25,965 bases of DNA from a virus. The position numbers and the translations under genes are program-made. Of the stretch, positions 1 to 7,180 are shown piece after piece. Position 1 is the stretch's first letter. Each line of letters starts with the position of its first letter. Where the stretch lies: positions 1-25,965 of IMG/VR virus record IMGVR_UViG_3300036791_000393. One strand, 5' to 3'. Below the pieces are notes generated by a model. That model was not told where the DNA came from and did not search any database. It saw only the letters and a list, made by a program, of their open reading frames with translations.

Positions 1-579
1 CTGCGCCGCCTCGTAGGTCAGCCGGTCCTGATACTTCGCCGAGATCAACTGAATCTCGTTCATCTTCTGATCGATGTTCAGCTTCTTGTTATTCCAGACC
101 GCGTTGTACTCCTTGAGCGAGGCCTCGTTGTTTTGCAGCAGCTTCTCGTTCGCCGCCTTCCACTCCTTCATTTTCTGATCGTAGAGGGCGAGGTTTCCCT
201 CCTTGAAGCCCTGCACGCCGGCCGCAAAGGCGTTGAGCGCGGTCGTGGCGTGCTGGCGCGAGAACGCACCCGCGAGCGCGGACAGCGCGACCAGTGGGCC
301 GAGCCACTGTTGCATGCCCTCCTGCATGTTCGCCTTGGGCGGCTCGGTTTCGCGCCCGAGCTGCGGAGCGGCCGGACCTGGCGCGGCATTCTCCTTGAGA
401 GCGGCGTTGATCACCGGCGCTTTCTCGCGTTGCTCCTGGCCGACCAGCGCCTCCTGCCGCTTCTGGCTTGCCGACATCTGCGTCATGAGTTGGTCGCTTG
501 GGCTCGGCGGTGGTGCGACCTTTCCGCCTGACGGCTGGTCGAGTACATCGGGGCGATCGAGCACGGTGTCGGTGTCCAT
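1..579 (-). CDS. Putative phage DNA-ejection/internal virion protein, partial (C-terminus beyond window)
   Basis: The frame is open from an ATG at 579 to the window edge, giving 193 codons without a stop, so the C-terminus is missing. The start lies one base after the TGA of the upstream gene. Residues 1-85 are Pro/Gln/Ala-rich and look disordered. Around residues 85-125 is a hydrophobic Ala/Leu-rich segment (WLGPLVALSALAGAF). After that comes a charged, Lys/Asn/Gln-rich helical region likely to form a coiled coil. A disordered head, a short hydrophobic stretch and long helices are typical of podovirus ejection (pilot) proteins, and the location at the distal end of the tail operon fits that. 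No family is recognised with certainty; a tail-fibre or needle component is the alternative. Confidence 0.75.
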   Translation of the reverse strand, partial: MDTDTVLDRPDVLDQPSGGKVAPPPSPSDQLMTQMSASQKRQEALVGQEQREKAPVINAALKENAAPGPAAPQLGRETEPPKANMQEGMQQWLGPLVALSALAGAFSRQHATTALNAFAAGVQGFKEGNLALYDQKMKEWKAANEKLLQNNEASLKEYNAVWNNKKLNIDQKMNEIQLISAKYQDRLTYEAAQ

Positions 580-580
580 G

Positions 581-2050
581 TCACGTCGCCTTCGACAGGT
601 TGATGTTGAGGCCCGACAGGCCGGCGGTCAGGCCGAACGCCTGGATTGCGCTCGCGATCGATTGGTTGAACGCGGTGTCTTGCTGAATCTGCATGTTCGC
701 CGCGGTGGTGAGCGCGCTGGTCGCCTGCCCGGTCTCGCCGAGACCGGTCTGCACGAGCTGATCGATGAACTGCTGCTGCATGCTGATCGCTTGCGCGTTG
801 ATCTGCTCCACGCCTTGCAGGTAGTCGCTGCTCTGGTGCGGGTCCTGCCCGTGACTGGCGTAGAGCTGGTAGAGCTGATTGAGTTGCTGCTGTTTCCAGG
901 TCGAGATTTCCGACATCTGCGGCGCCGTGATCTGCTGGTTTGCCGCTGCGGTCAGGTTCTGCTGCCCGGTGGCGCCGAGCGACGATCCGAGGCCCGACAG
1001 TTGCTGCGCCTGTGGCGGCAACGCCGGCTCGCCCTTGATGAGGGTCGAACCCAGCAAGGCGAGCGGCGCGAGCGGGGCGGCCGTCTTGAGCCCGCTCATG
1101 ACGGTGCCCAGCGTGGAGCCAATTCCGGAAGCGCCCGCCTTCCCTCCGGCCGCACCGGCGTCGAGTGCGTCGCTTGCGGCCGGAGCCGCGTCGCCGGTAG
1201 CGGACAGGCCGCCGGTATCGAGCGCGGATGTCGCGGCGTTGGCGGGCCCGGCAGTGCCTGCCGGGACATCCCCGAGGCCCGCGGTAGTGATGCTGCCGGC
1301 GGGCAGACCCGGAGCCGCGGTCGCCCCGCCCGGGAACGTGCCGCCGCCTGTGACCGCGCCGGTGGTCGGGTCGACGGTCTCGAAGCCAAGCCAATTCGAT
1401 GGGTTCAGCGAGGCATCGCTCGCCGCCGCGCCGAATCCGCCGCCGCCGGTGTCCAGCACGCCCGTGGCCGATCCGGCGTCCAGCGCAGACAGGGGAGCCG
1501 TGACGCCGCCCGCCGCCGGGATGGCCGTGCCTGCCGCGCCGGCCGCGGCTGGTGCCGCCTCGAGCGCCGATGCGGTCGGGATGCCCGCCGCGCCAGCCGC
1601 CCCAGCGTCGAGGGCGCCTGTGCCCGCCCCGCCCAAGGCCCCGAGATCGGTGAGGCCCGCGCCGGCCGTAGCGCCCAGGTCGGCCAGCCCCGCGGCGCCG
1701 GCATCCGCCCCCGCGAGACCGCCGAGCCCGGCAATCCCCTCCCCCGCACCAGCAGCACCGGCCGCGCCCGCTGCAAGATCGCCGACGCCGGCCGCGCCGA
1801 ACGCACCGAGACTGGACAGCCCGCCGGCCGCTGCGGCCTCCCCCAGGCCCGCCGCGCCCGCCCCGGCAAAGTCCGCCGCACCGGCGGTTGCCGCGGTCGC
1901 GCCGACATCGGCTGCCGCGGTCGCCCCAGCATCGATCGCGGCCGGGGCGGCGAAGTCGACGACCGCGCTGACCACGGCGGCAACCGCGTCGAAAAACGAG
2001 CAGAGGCCGGGATTTGCCGGTTCCGTCGGGATGCGGTCGAGACCGATCAT
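581..2050 (-). CDS. Ala/Gly-rich low-complexity virion protein, putative ejection protein (489 aa)
   Basis: ATG at 2050 overlaps the upstream TGA as ATGA. Residues about 20-340 are extreme low complexity, dominated by Ala and Gly with regularly spaced Leu, Asp and Thr, almost silk-like. Residues about 345-489 differ: Gln-rich amphipathic helix with repeated QQQ and NQ motifs, as in internal virion proteins. Because the first part is so GC-rich, long open frames also appear on the other strand and in other frames. This frame is chosen for its coupling on both sides and its plausible C-terminal domain. Position after the tail-nozzle genes suggests a protein ejected with the DNA or an internal core protein. 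Function is inferred from position and composition only. Confidence 0.75.
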   Translation of the reverse strand: MIGLDRIPTEPANPGLCSFFDAVAAVVSAVVDFAAPAAIDAGATAAADVGATAATAGAADFAGAGAAGLGEAAAAGGLSSLGAFGAAGVGDLAAGAAGAAGAGEGIAGLGGLAGADAGAAGLADLGATAGAGLTDLGALGGAGTGALDAGAAGAAGIPTASALEAAPAAAGAAGTAIPAAGGVTAPLSALDAGSATGVLDTGGGGFGAAASDASLNPSNWLGFETVDPTTGAVTGGGTFPGGATAAPGLPAGSITTAGLGDVPAGTAGPANAATSALDTGGLSATGDAAPAASDALDAGAAGGKAGASGIGSTLGTVMSGLKTAAPLAPLALLGSTLIKGEPALPPQAQQLSGLGSSLGATGQQNLTAAANQQITAPQMSEISTWKQQQLNQLYQLYASHGQDPHQSSDYLQGVEQINAQAISMQQQFIDQLVQTGLGETGQATSALTTAANMQIQQDTAFNQSIASAIQAFGLTAGLSGLNINLSKAT

Positions 2051-2508
2051 GGTTGCTCCGATGCCATAGAATAGACGGTTTCGATGGTGTTGAAACCCAT
2101 TTTTTCTAGGATTTGCCCAATGTTATGCGAGTTCTTTGATCTATAGTGGTAGAGTTTCACGCCCATCGTGTTGAAACAGTTGATACTTATGGCAATCAGC
2201 CCGCGAATTATCAGACCGCGGATCGGGTCCTGTGCCACATAGAGGAACGAGCTCGACGCGGTGAGCACGGTGCGCCGGTGCGGATGCGTCGACAGGATGC
2301 AGCCGAAGTACCCGACGAGGCGGCCGTCGCGGCGCGCGGTGAAAACGTGCAGTTTTCCACTGCGGCAAAGTGACTCATAGAGCGCCCAGTCGACATCCAT
2401 CGCCGCATCGCCCTTGTTGGATGCGAATTCGTTCCAATGCGCGTCGACGTGCGGCTCGATCTCGGGGCGCACCGCGGTGAATTTCTCGACGGCGTAGGCG
2501 ATGCTCAT
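2047..2508 (-). CDS. GNAT-fold acetyltransferase-like phage protein (153 aa)
   Basis: The protein has the usual GNAT order. A beta pair, VFTARRDGRLVGYFGCIL at about residues 54-71, is followed by a strand and helix after SSSFLYVAQDP. A helix runs through IRGLIIRGLIAISINCF, and the C-terminal part includes YHYRSKNSHNIGQILEKMGF, resembling the GNAT motif B region (N-x-x-x-x-x-LEKxGF). The gene overlaps both neighbours by ATGA. GNAT-like proteins occur in tail and internal-core modules of several podoviruses, but whether they acetylate anything is usually unknown. The canonical acetyl-CoA pyrophosphate loop (Q/RxxGxG/A) is not clearly visible; the nearest is around DPIRGLIIRG. Catalysis is therefore uncertain, and a structural role of the fold is possible. 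Confidence 0.8.
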   Translation of the reverse strand: MSIAYAVEKFTAVRPEIEPHVDAHWNEFASNKGDAAMDVDWALYESLCRSGKLHVFTARRDGRLVGYFGCILSTHPHRRTVLTASSSFLYVAQDPIRGLIIRGLIAISINCFNTMGVKLYHYRSKNSHNIGQILEKMGFNTIETVYSMASEQP

Positions 2509-2855
2509 GTCAGGCCCAAGGCTTGCTCGAGCAGGACGTGCTCCTGCGCGTGATCATCCATCCACGCAAACCATTCGTCGTCGTCGGACAGGTCGACGCT
2601 CGAAAGGTCGATCCCCTGAACGCCGGTCCAGTCGCGCAGCGCGTTGTGAATTTGCTGGTGCGCGTCGAGCCACTGCTTCACGATCGCCTTCTCGTCCGAC
2701 CAGCTTAGGATCGCGTAGTCGGGGATGAACCGCGGCGGCGACTGCTTCAGGCCGAGCGCAACCATTTGCAGGTGTTCCAAATAGTGCTCGTTGAGCCACA
2801 CGCCGAACCCAGTCGGATCGTCGGGAAAGACGACGTTGTGAAAAAAGATCGGCAT
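2505..2855 (-). CDS. Small helical phage protein with three HxxxH motifs (116 aa)
   Basis: ATG at 2855 shares one base with the stop of the nozzle-like gene (TGATG), and the stop overlaps the GNAT-like gene start (ATGA). The protein looks mainly helical and contains three evenly placed H-x3-H pairs: H24/H28, H66/H70 and H102/H106, the last followed by E110. Helix-borne HxxxH pairs are characteristic of metal-binding bundles of the hemerythrin or ferritin type, but I do not recognise the family. Metal binding is inferred from the His spacing. Location inside the tail operon suggests a virion or assembly role. The middle segment, residues 78-97, is acidic. Confidence 0.8.
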   Translation of the reverse strand: MPIFFHNVVFPDDPTGFGVWLNEHYLEHLQMVALGLKQSPPRFIPDYAILSWSDEKAIVKQWLDAHQQIHNALRDWTGVQGIDLSSVDLSDDDEWFAWMDDHAQEHVLLEQALGLT

Positions 2856-4603
2856 CAGAGCGACCCTTTCGAGAACATGTCGCCGCGGCCTTCGTATTCG
2901 ACGACGATCGCGTTGATGGTGTAGCCGGAAAACTGCCCGGCGAGGCTAGCGCCGAGCGTGATCCCCGCGGCGTCGCCCTGGTAGCGCGTCCACAGGAATC
3001 CGCTTCCGGTGAACGTGATCACCGCGGCCGACCCGTTGACCCATATAACCTGAGCGCCAGCACCGTTGATCCACTTCACCGGCGTCGCGACGAGATACTG
3101 CGTGGGCAGAGATTCGTTCTCGCTGTCGCTGGTCGCCGAGATCGTTCCGGGATTGACGCTCGATTGCGCCACGCCGATGCGGATCGTTTTTTTCTGCGTG
3201 TAAGGCTCGCCGTTCCCCGACAGCGCCGTGATGATCAGGAACGGAACCGATGTCGTGATCGACTGCAGGAGCTGCGTCACGTCGGCGCCGGACGACCCGA
3301 ACGTTTCGAGCGCGCCCGCGATCGGTGCCGAGCAGATCGCCTCCACGCCGTTGCCCTGGCTCACGACGAACCACCGCTTGTTCATGAACGCGAGCATGAG
3401 CGAGCGGGTGATGCCTTGGCGCGGATCGATGTAGCGCACGAGCAGCAGGTAACAGCGAATGTTCGCCATGTCGTTGAGCGCGGCCTGCAACGGCTGGCTG
3501 AAATCGATGGCCTCGAAAATTCCGTCCATCTCGTTGGAGATTTTCTCGACCGACGCGCCGAACACCGCGTAGACGCCGACCTTGTTGGCGAAGATGATCA
3601 GTCGGTTGTAGCTCAGGATCGAAAGCGGAAACGTGGTGCCCTGATCGGACGACAAGGTGATGATGGTAAACAGCGTCGTCGATCCCGACACCGTGATGGT
3701 GCCAATCTGCTTGATCGAGTTATCGCCGAAAATATAGAGGTAGTTGTTGAGCGCGCGCAGCGCCGTGATCTGGTGCACGAGGTCGGCGTCGGGGATTGTC
3801 GTGATGCCCGATGCATCGGCCGACGCCGAATCGTCAAACCCGCCGGTGCCGGTCCAGAACAGTTGGCGCGCGCCGGCCAGCCACACCCGCCCCTGAAACA
3901 CCGCGATCGTGGTGGGCACGATCGACAGGATCGGCCATATCTTCCCGGTCGCGGTCGCGCCGGAGCCGCCGGAAACCGCGCTGATGGTGACGGTGAGCGT
4001 GTCGCCCGCCTTGTAGCCCGAGCCGGCCGCGGTCAGGGTGAGGCCGACCACGACGCCGCCGACCACCTGCACGGTGGCGGTTGCGCCCCCACCCGATCCG
4101 CCGGTGATTGCGGCGGTGGCGCCGCCCGTGTAGCCCGAGCCGCCCGCCGTGACGGTGAACACCGGCGACACGCCGCCCGCCGTGACGAACGCCGTCCCAT
4201 CCCAGGTGGAGTATCCCGCGGTCGGATCGGCGATGAGGATGCGCGCCGACTGCCATTGCGTCATGTCGGGATTGGTGAACGTGCCGGCGTTGGCGAATTT
4301 CACGAACGCGCCGGTCGAGGCGTTGACCTGGTAGCCGGCCCCGCTCGCCGTGAACGCGATGATGTAGTCCGTGTTGTTGTAGTTCGCGTAGAAGAACTTC
4401 TGCACCGTCTCGCCGGTGAGCGTGGCGAGGGCGGCGAGAGGCGCCGGCACGGTCTGCAGGCGATTGCGGCCGATCGGCTGCAGGTTTTCCAGCCACGCCA
4501 GCCGCTCACGCGCGAGGTCGTAGCGCGTGTTCTGCGTGTCCATCGTCTCGAAATTGTTGAAGACGATGAACTTGTGTCCGGCGGCAGCCTGTTGCTGAGG
4601 CAT
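2855..4603 (-). CDS. Tail nozzle / packaged-DNA stabilisation-like structural protein (582 aa)
   Basis: After an N-terminal segment around residues 25-50 (DLARERLAWLENLQPIG), repeated beta-rich blocks with YIIAFTASG, RILIADPTAGYSTWDG, VWLAGARQLFWTG, LYIFGDNSIKQIG and LIIFANKVGVYAVFG follow. Such short blade-like strands, each ending in an aromatic/Gly turn, are typical of the beta-propeller nozzle proteins of podoviruses (P22 gp10 / T7 gp12 type). Residues about 149-221 carry an inserted Gly/Thr module with GSGYTG and GSGYKAG that recurs in two neighbouring virion proteins. Order after the connector-like gene fits a tail nozzle. The assignment rests on pattern and order, not on recognised sequence identity. 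ATG at 4603 lies one base after the upstream stop. Confidence 0.8.
   Translation of the reverse strand: MPQQQAAAGHKFIVFNNFETMDTQNTRYDLARERLAWLENLQPIGRNRLQTVPAPLAALATLTGETVQKFFYANYNNTDYIIAFTASGAGYQVNASTGAFVKFANAGTFTNPDMTQWQSARILIADPTAGYSTWDGTAFVTAGGVSPVFTVTAGGSGYTGGATAAITGGSGGGATATVQVVGGVVVGLTLTAAGSGYKAGDTLTVTISAVSGGSGATATGKIWPILSIVPTTIAVFQGRVWLAGARQLFWTGTGGFDDSASADASGITTIPDADLVHQITALRALNNYLYIFGDNSIKQIGTITVSGSTTLFTIITLSSDQGTTFPLSILSYNRLIIFANKVGVYAVFGASVEKISNEMDGIFEAIDFSQPLQAALNDMANIRCYLLLVRYIDPRQGITRSLMLAFMNKRWFVVSQGNGVEAICSAPIAGALETFGSSGADVTQLLQSITTSVPFLIITALSGNGEPYTQKKTIRIGVAQSSVNPGTISATSDSENESLPTQYLVATPVKWINGAGAQVIWVNGSAAVITFTGSGFLWTRYQGDAAGITLGASLAGQFSGYTINAIVVEYEGRGDMFSKGSL
3941..4159 (-). 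repeat. Gly-Tyr beta-module in the nozzle-like protein
   Basis: Encodes residues about 149-221 with two GSGY motifs and intervening GGGATATV segments. It is similar to modules at 5061-5282, 6599-6931 and 6224-6397. The repeat is in the protein, not the DNA, and lies inside the nozzle-like CDS. Confidence 0.6.
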
Positions 4604-4604
4604 G

Positions 4605-5510
4605 TCACAGCCTCGCGAAGCGACGGCGCCAGTTGTTGTAATAGTTCGTCACGCGCGCCGACTGCTTGGTCGCGTTGATCTCGGAAACGCGAGACTTGTA
4701 TTTCTTCTCCCAATAGTCGTTGACATCGATCTTTTGCATCTTCGTCACGAGCAGGTAGGCGGCATAGAATTGCACCGCGTCGCTCAGCGGATCGATGATC
4801 TGAAAGTCAACGTCGGTCAGATTGACCAGCGGGTTCGGCGTCGACAACGCATCGATGTCGAGCCCGTAAGGCTGGTCGGGGACCGGATAGAGGTAGAGCT
4901 TCTGCATTTCGGTAAAGAGCGACCATACGCCGGGGTAGCGGAACTGGGACGTGTTCGCCCGACAGAACGCCTGGTACGGGCCGAACGGCATCCACGACGC
5001 GGCCCAGCGCTGGACGCCCCAGATCACCGCAACGCCCTTGATGTCGAAGACATTGAACATGGCAATCGCGGTGCCGGTCGCGCCGGTGCCGGGGCCGCCG
5101 TCCGTGATCGTCACGCTCGGCGTCGAGACGTACCCCGTGCCCCAGCTCGTCATGTTGATTTGCGTAATGACGCCGCCCGCAATGAGCGCGACCGCCGTTG
5201 CCTGCGTGCCGCCGGCCGGGGGCGCCCCGATGGTCACGATCGGGCTGGTGTAGCCCGTACCGCCGGCCGTAAGCAGGATGCCCATGACGCCGCCGGTGAG
5301 CGGATAGGTTTCCTGCTGCGTGATGGTCGATCCGCCGAACTGATTCGGCGCGACGTAGGTCGAAAACAGGGTGCGGACGCAATGCGTATCGAGCGACACG
5401 CGCTTGCGGGCGCCGTTCACGGCATTGGTGAATTCAGATTGCGTCCAGTCGACCGAGCTGAGGTCGTGCAGCAGCTCCTGGACCTGAAGGATGTAGTCCT
5501 GCAGTTGCAC
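4605..5510 (-). CDS. Head-tail connector / tail-tube A-like protein (301 aa)
   Basis: The likely start is GTG at 5510; the only nearby ATG is out of frame. Residues 1-50 (helical, LQDYILQVQELLHDL... WTQSEFTNAVNGARKRVSLDT) and 158-301 (YLYPVPDQPYGLDIDAL, then the helical DAVQFYAAYLLVTKMQKIDVNDYWEKKY) resemble podovirus tail-adaptor proteins of the P22 gp4 / T7 gp11 functional class. That class has a helical bundle with a C-terminal helix packing below the portal. Residues about 77-150 form an inserted Gly/Thr/Tyr module (GGTGYTSP and GTGYVSTPSVTI) that also occurs in the two flanking structural genes. Function is inferred from architecture and gene order. Confidence 0.8.
   Translation of the reverse strand: MQLQDYILQVQELLHDLSSVDWTQSEFTNAVNGARKRVSLDTHCVRTLFSTYVAPNQFGGSTITQQETYPLTGGVMGILLTAGGTGYTSPIVTIGAPPAGGTQATAVALIAGGVITQINMTSWGTGYVSTPSVTITDGGPGTGATGTAIAMFNVFDIKGVAVIWGVQRWAASWMPFGPYQAFCRANTSQFRYPGVWSLFTEMQKLYLYPVPDQPYGLDIDALSTPNPLVNLTDVDFQIIDPLSDAVQFYAAYLLVTKMQKIDVNDYWEKKYKSRVSEINATKQSARVTNYYNNWRRRFARL
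5061..5282 (-). repeat. Gly-Tyr beta-module in the connector-like protein
   Basis: Encodes residues about 77-150 with GGTGYTSP and GTGYVSTPSVTI. It matches the module of the nozzle-like protein, including the GxATAxxxxxxGxV spacing between the two Gly-Tyr motifs. Confidence 0.65.
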
Positions 5511-5513
5511 GGA

Positions 5514-5948
5514 TCATCGCGGGTTCGCTCGCCGCGCCTCTGCTTGGTCCGCCGCTTCCATGAGCTTGTTTGGCCGCGGCGCCCGCGGTGACTGCGTGGC
5601 GGACGGAAGATCGGTCTCGTCTTCCGACACCTCGACCATGCGGAAGCGCACCGGCTTGAACTCGAGCTTGCCGAACCACTTCGTATGATTGTCGGCGCGG
5701 ATCACCTCGGGCGTGTTCCAGCCGTGCCGCTTCTGGCAATACACCAGCATCTCGGCGTCGAGCTCGGACTGCCGCTCGTCCTCGCCGAGCGGGCGCCAGC
5801 CGAAAATGTGGTTTGCGGCGTCGGGCGGGAGGGTCTGCGCCTTGCCCGTCTCGAACGTGTACGGCACGCCGTCGAACCGATCGGCGATGGTGAAGTCGTT
5901 GCTGTTGACGACGCGCACGCCGCCGACCGTGACCTCCTGCGTGTCCAT
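5514..5948 (-). CDS. Hypothetical phage structural/assembly protein (144 aa)
   Basis: ATG at 5948 shares a base with the upstream TGA (TGATG). The protein has a beta-rich start, then a helical central part with CQKRHGW (residues about 71-77), and a charged Pro/Ala/Arg tail from about residue 110. No family is recognised. Its place between capsid-associated and connector genes suggests a head-completion or neck protein, but nothing in the sequence proves it. Coupling on both sides and codon use like its neighbours support a real gene. Confidence 0.8.
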   Translation of the reverse strand: MDTQEVTVGGVRVVNSNDFTIADRFDGVPYTFETGKAQTLPPDAANHIFGWRPLGEDERQSELDAEMLVYCQKRHGWNTPEVIRADNHTKWFGKLEFKPVRFRMVEVSEDETDLPSATQSPRAPRPNKLMEAADQAEARRANPR

Positions 5949-7168
5949 CAGCTATTCACCATCAGTTGCAGGATCGACGTGTCGTTGACGCCGCCCATCG
6001 TGATGCCGGAGAACACGATCGATCCGGTCGCGATCGAGGTGCCCTGCGCGACGCCGAAGTTGCCGGCGACGAGCAGCTTCTGCAGGCCGAAGCCCGGGTC
6101 CTCGATCGAGAGCGCGCCCGCGGTCGACGTGAGCACGCCGCGCGCCGGGCGGGGCTGCAGGAGGTTGTTGTTGTTGAGGCCGGTCGTGCCAGGCGTCAGC
6201 AGGCCCAGCGAGGACTCCCACACGTTGCCGACCGTGTAGCCGACGCCCGAGCCGCCGGTGAGGCCGGTCAGGCCCCAACTCATGATCGCGGTCGCCGCGA
6301 CGCCGCCCGCGAGCGCGCCGGTGGTGTTGGCAAAGGTGATCCCCGGAACGGTCGTGTAGCCGTAGCCGTAGTTCGTCACGACCAGTCCGGTGAGCGTGCC
6401 GGAGCCGGTGAGCGCGCCCGACGTGATCAGCGCGCCTGCGGTCGACGGGAAGGCCGGGTTCTGACCCTGCGCCGTGAACACGCTCGGCGGCATGTTGGTG
6501 ATCTGGCCGGGCGGAACGTAGGGCTGCACGAGGCCGGTTGCCGGAAGGGTGTAGGGTGAGGTCGGCAGGCCCGGATAGTTCTGGAATTGCGGCACCACGT
6601 AGTAGTTCGGCACCGACGTATAGCCGGCGCCCGCATTGGTCAGCGTGACCGTGCTGATACCGCCGCCCGCGGTGAGCGTGCATGTCGCCGTCGCCTGAAT
6701 GCCGCCCTGCGGCGGCGGATCGATCAGGATCAGCGGCGGAACGAGGAAGCCCGAGCCCGCCTGCGTCACGGTCGGCGCCGACAGCGCACCGCCGATGATG
6801 ACGTAGCCCGCCGCGGTGCCGCCCGGGTTCGATGAGCCGGCCGCAAACGAGACCGTCGTGCCGGTCTGCGTCGGGCCGATGCCGTTGGTGCCGCCCGAGC
6901 CCGCATTGGTGATCAGCGCGCTCGTCGTCACGCCGGACATATTCATGAGGCGATAGTTGTAGCCGTCGCAGTCGATGGAATTGGTCGAATCTCCCGGAGA
7001 GGCGAGCGCGCGCCAGGAATACGCAACCGGGTCCCACCACTGCAGCGCCGTCTGATTGCCGAGTGCAAACAGGTAATTCCCGGGCGGGGGATAGAAATAC
7101 TCGCCGCCGGCCAGCGTGACCGGAAACGCGCCGGAGGTGTTGAAAACAAAGGGTCCGCCGAGTCGCAT
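5948..7168 (-). CDS. Gly/Thr-rich beta-repeat virion protein (406 aa)
   Basis: ATG at 7168 lies 12 bases after the capsid stop, preceded by the Shine-Dalgarno-like GAGGAGAAA. The N-terminus (residues 1-75) is aromatic-rich (YFYPPPGNYLF, LQWWDPVAYSW). The rest holds several Gly-rich beta modules: around residues 128-190, with GSGF and NAGAGYTSVP, and around 258-315, with YGYGYTTVPGITF and GSGVGYTVGNVW. The modules match those in the connector-like and nozzle-like proteins. This suggests a surface-exposed decoration or spike protein, or a beta-structured adaptor. Position directly after the major capsid protein suits a head decoration or head-tail protein. Function is inferred; the family is not recognised. 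Confidence 0.8.
   Translation of the reverse strand: MRLGGPFVFNTSGAFPVTLAGGEYFYPPPGNYLFALGNQTALQWWDPVAYSWRALASPGDSTNSIDCDGYNYRLMNMSGVTTSALITNAGSGGTNGIGPTQTGTTVSFAAGSSNPGGTAAGYVIIGGALSAPTVTQAGSGFLVPPLILIDPPPQGGIQATATCTLTAGGGISTVTLTNAGAGYTSVPNYYVVPQFQNYPGLPTSPYTLPATGLVQPYVPPGQITNMPPSVFTAQGQNPAFPSTAGALITSGALTGSGTLTGLVVTNYGYGYTTVPGITFANTTGALAGGVAATAIMSWGLTGLTGGSGVGYTVGNVWESSLGLLTPGTTGLNNNNLLQPRPARGVLTSTAGALSIEDPGFGLQKLLVAGNFGVAQGTSIATGSIVFSGITMGGVNDTSILQLMVNS
6224..6931 (-). repeat. Gly-Tyr beta-modules in the 406-aa virion protein
   Basis: Two stretches, residues about 80-190 (6599-6931) and 258-315 (6224-6397), contain GSGF, GAGYTSVP, GYGYTTVP and GVGYTVG motifs of the same type as in the connector-like and nozzle-like proteins. 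Confidence 0.6.
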
Positions 7169-7180
7169 GGGAATTTCTCC

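Noticed and set aside
203-2074. Long plus-strand open frames opposite the Ala/Gly-rich gene (for example 203-2074 and 879-2069)
   Set aside because: They mirror a very GC-rich low-complexity gene. Their products are Arg/Ala/Pro-rich without domain structure, have no Shine-Dalgarno support and lie antisense to coupled genes.
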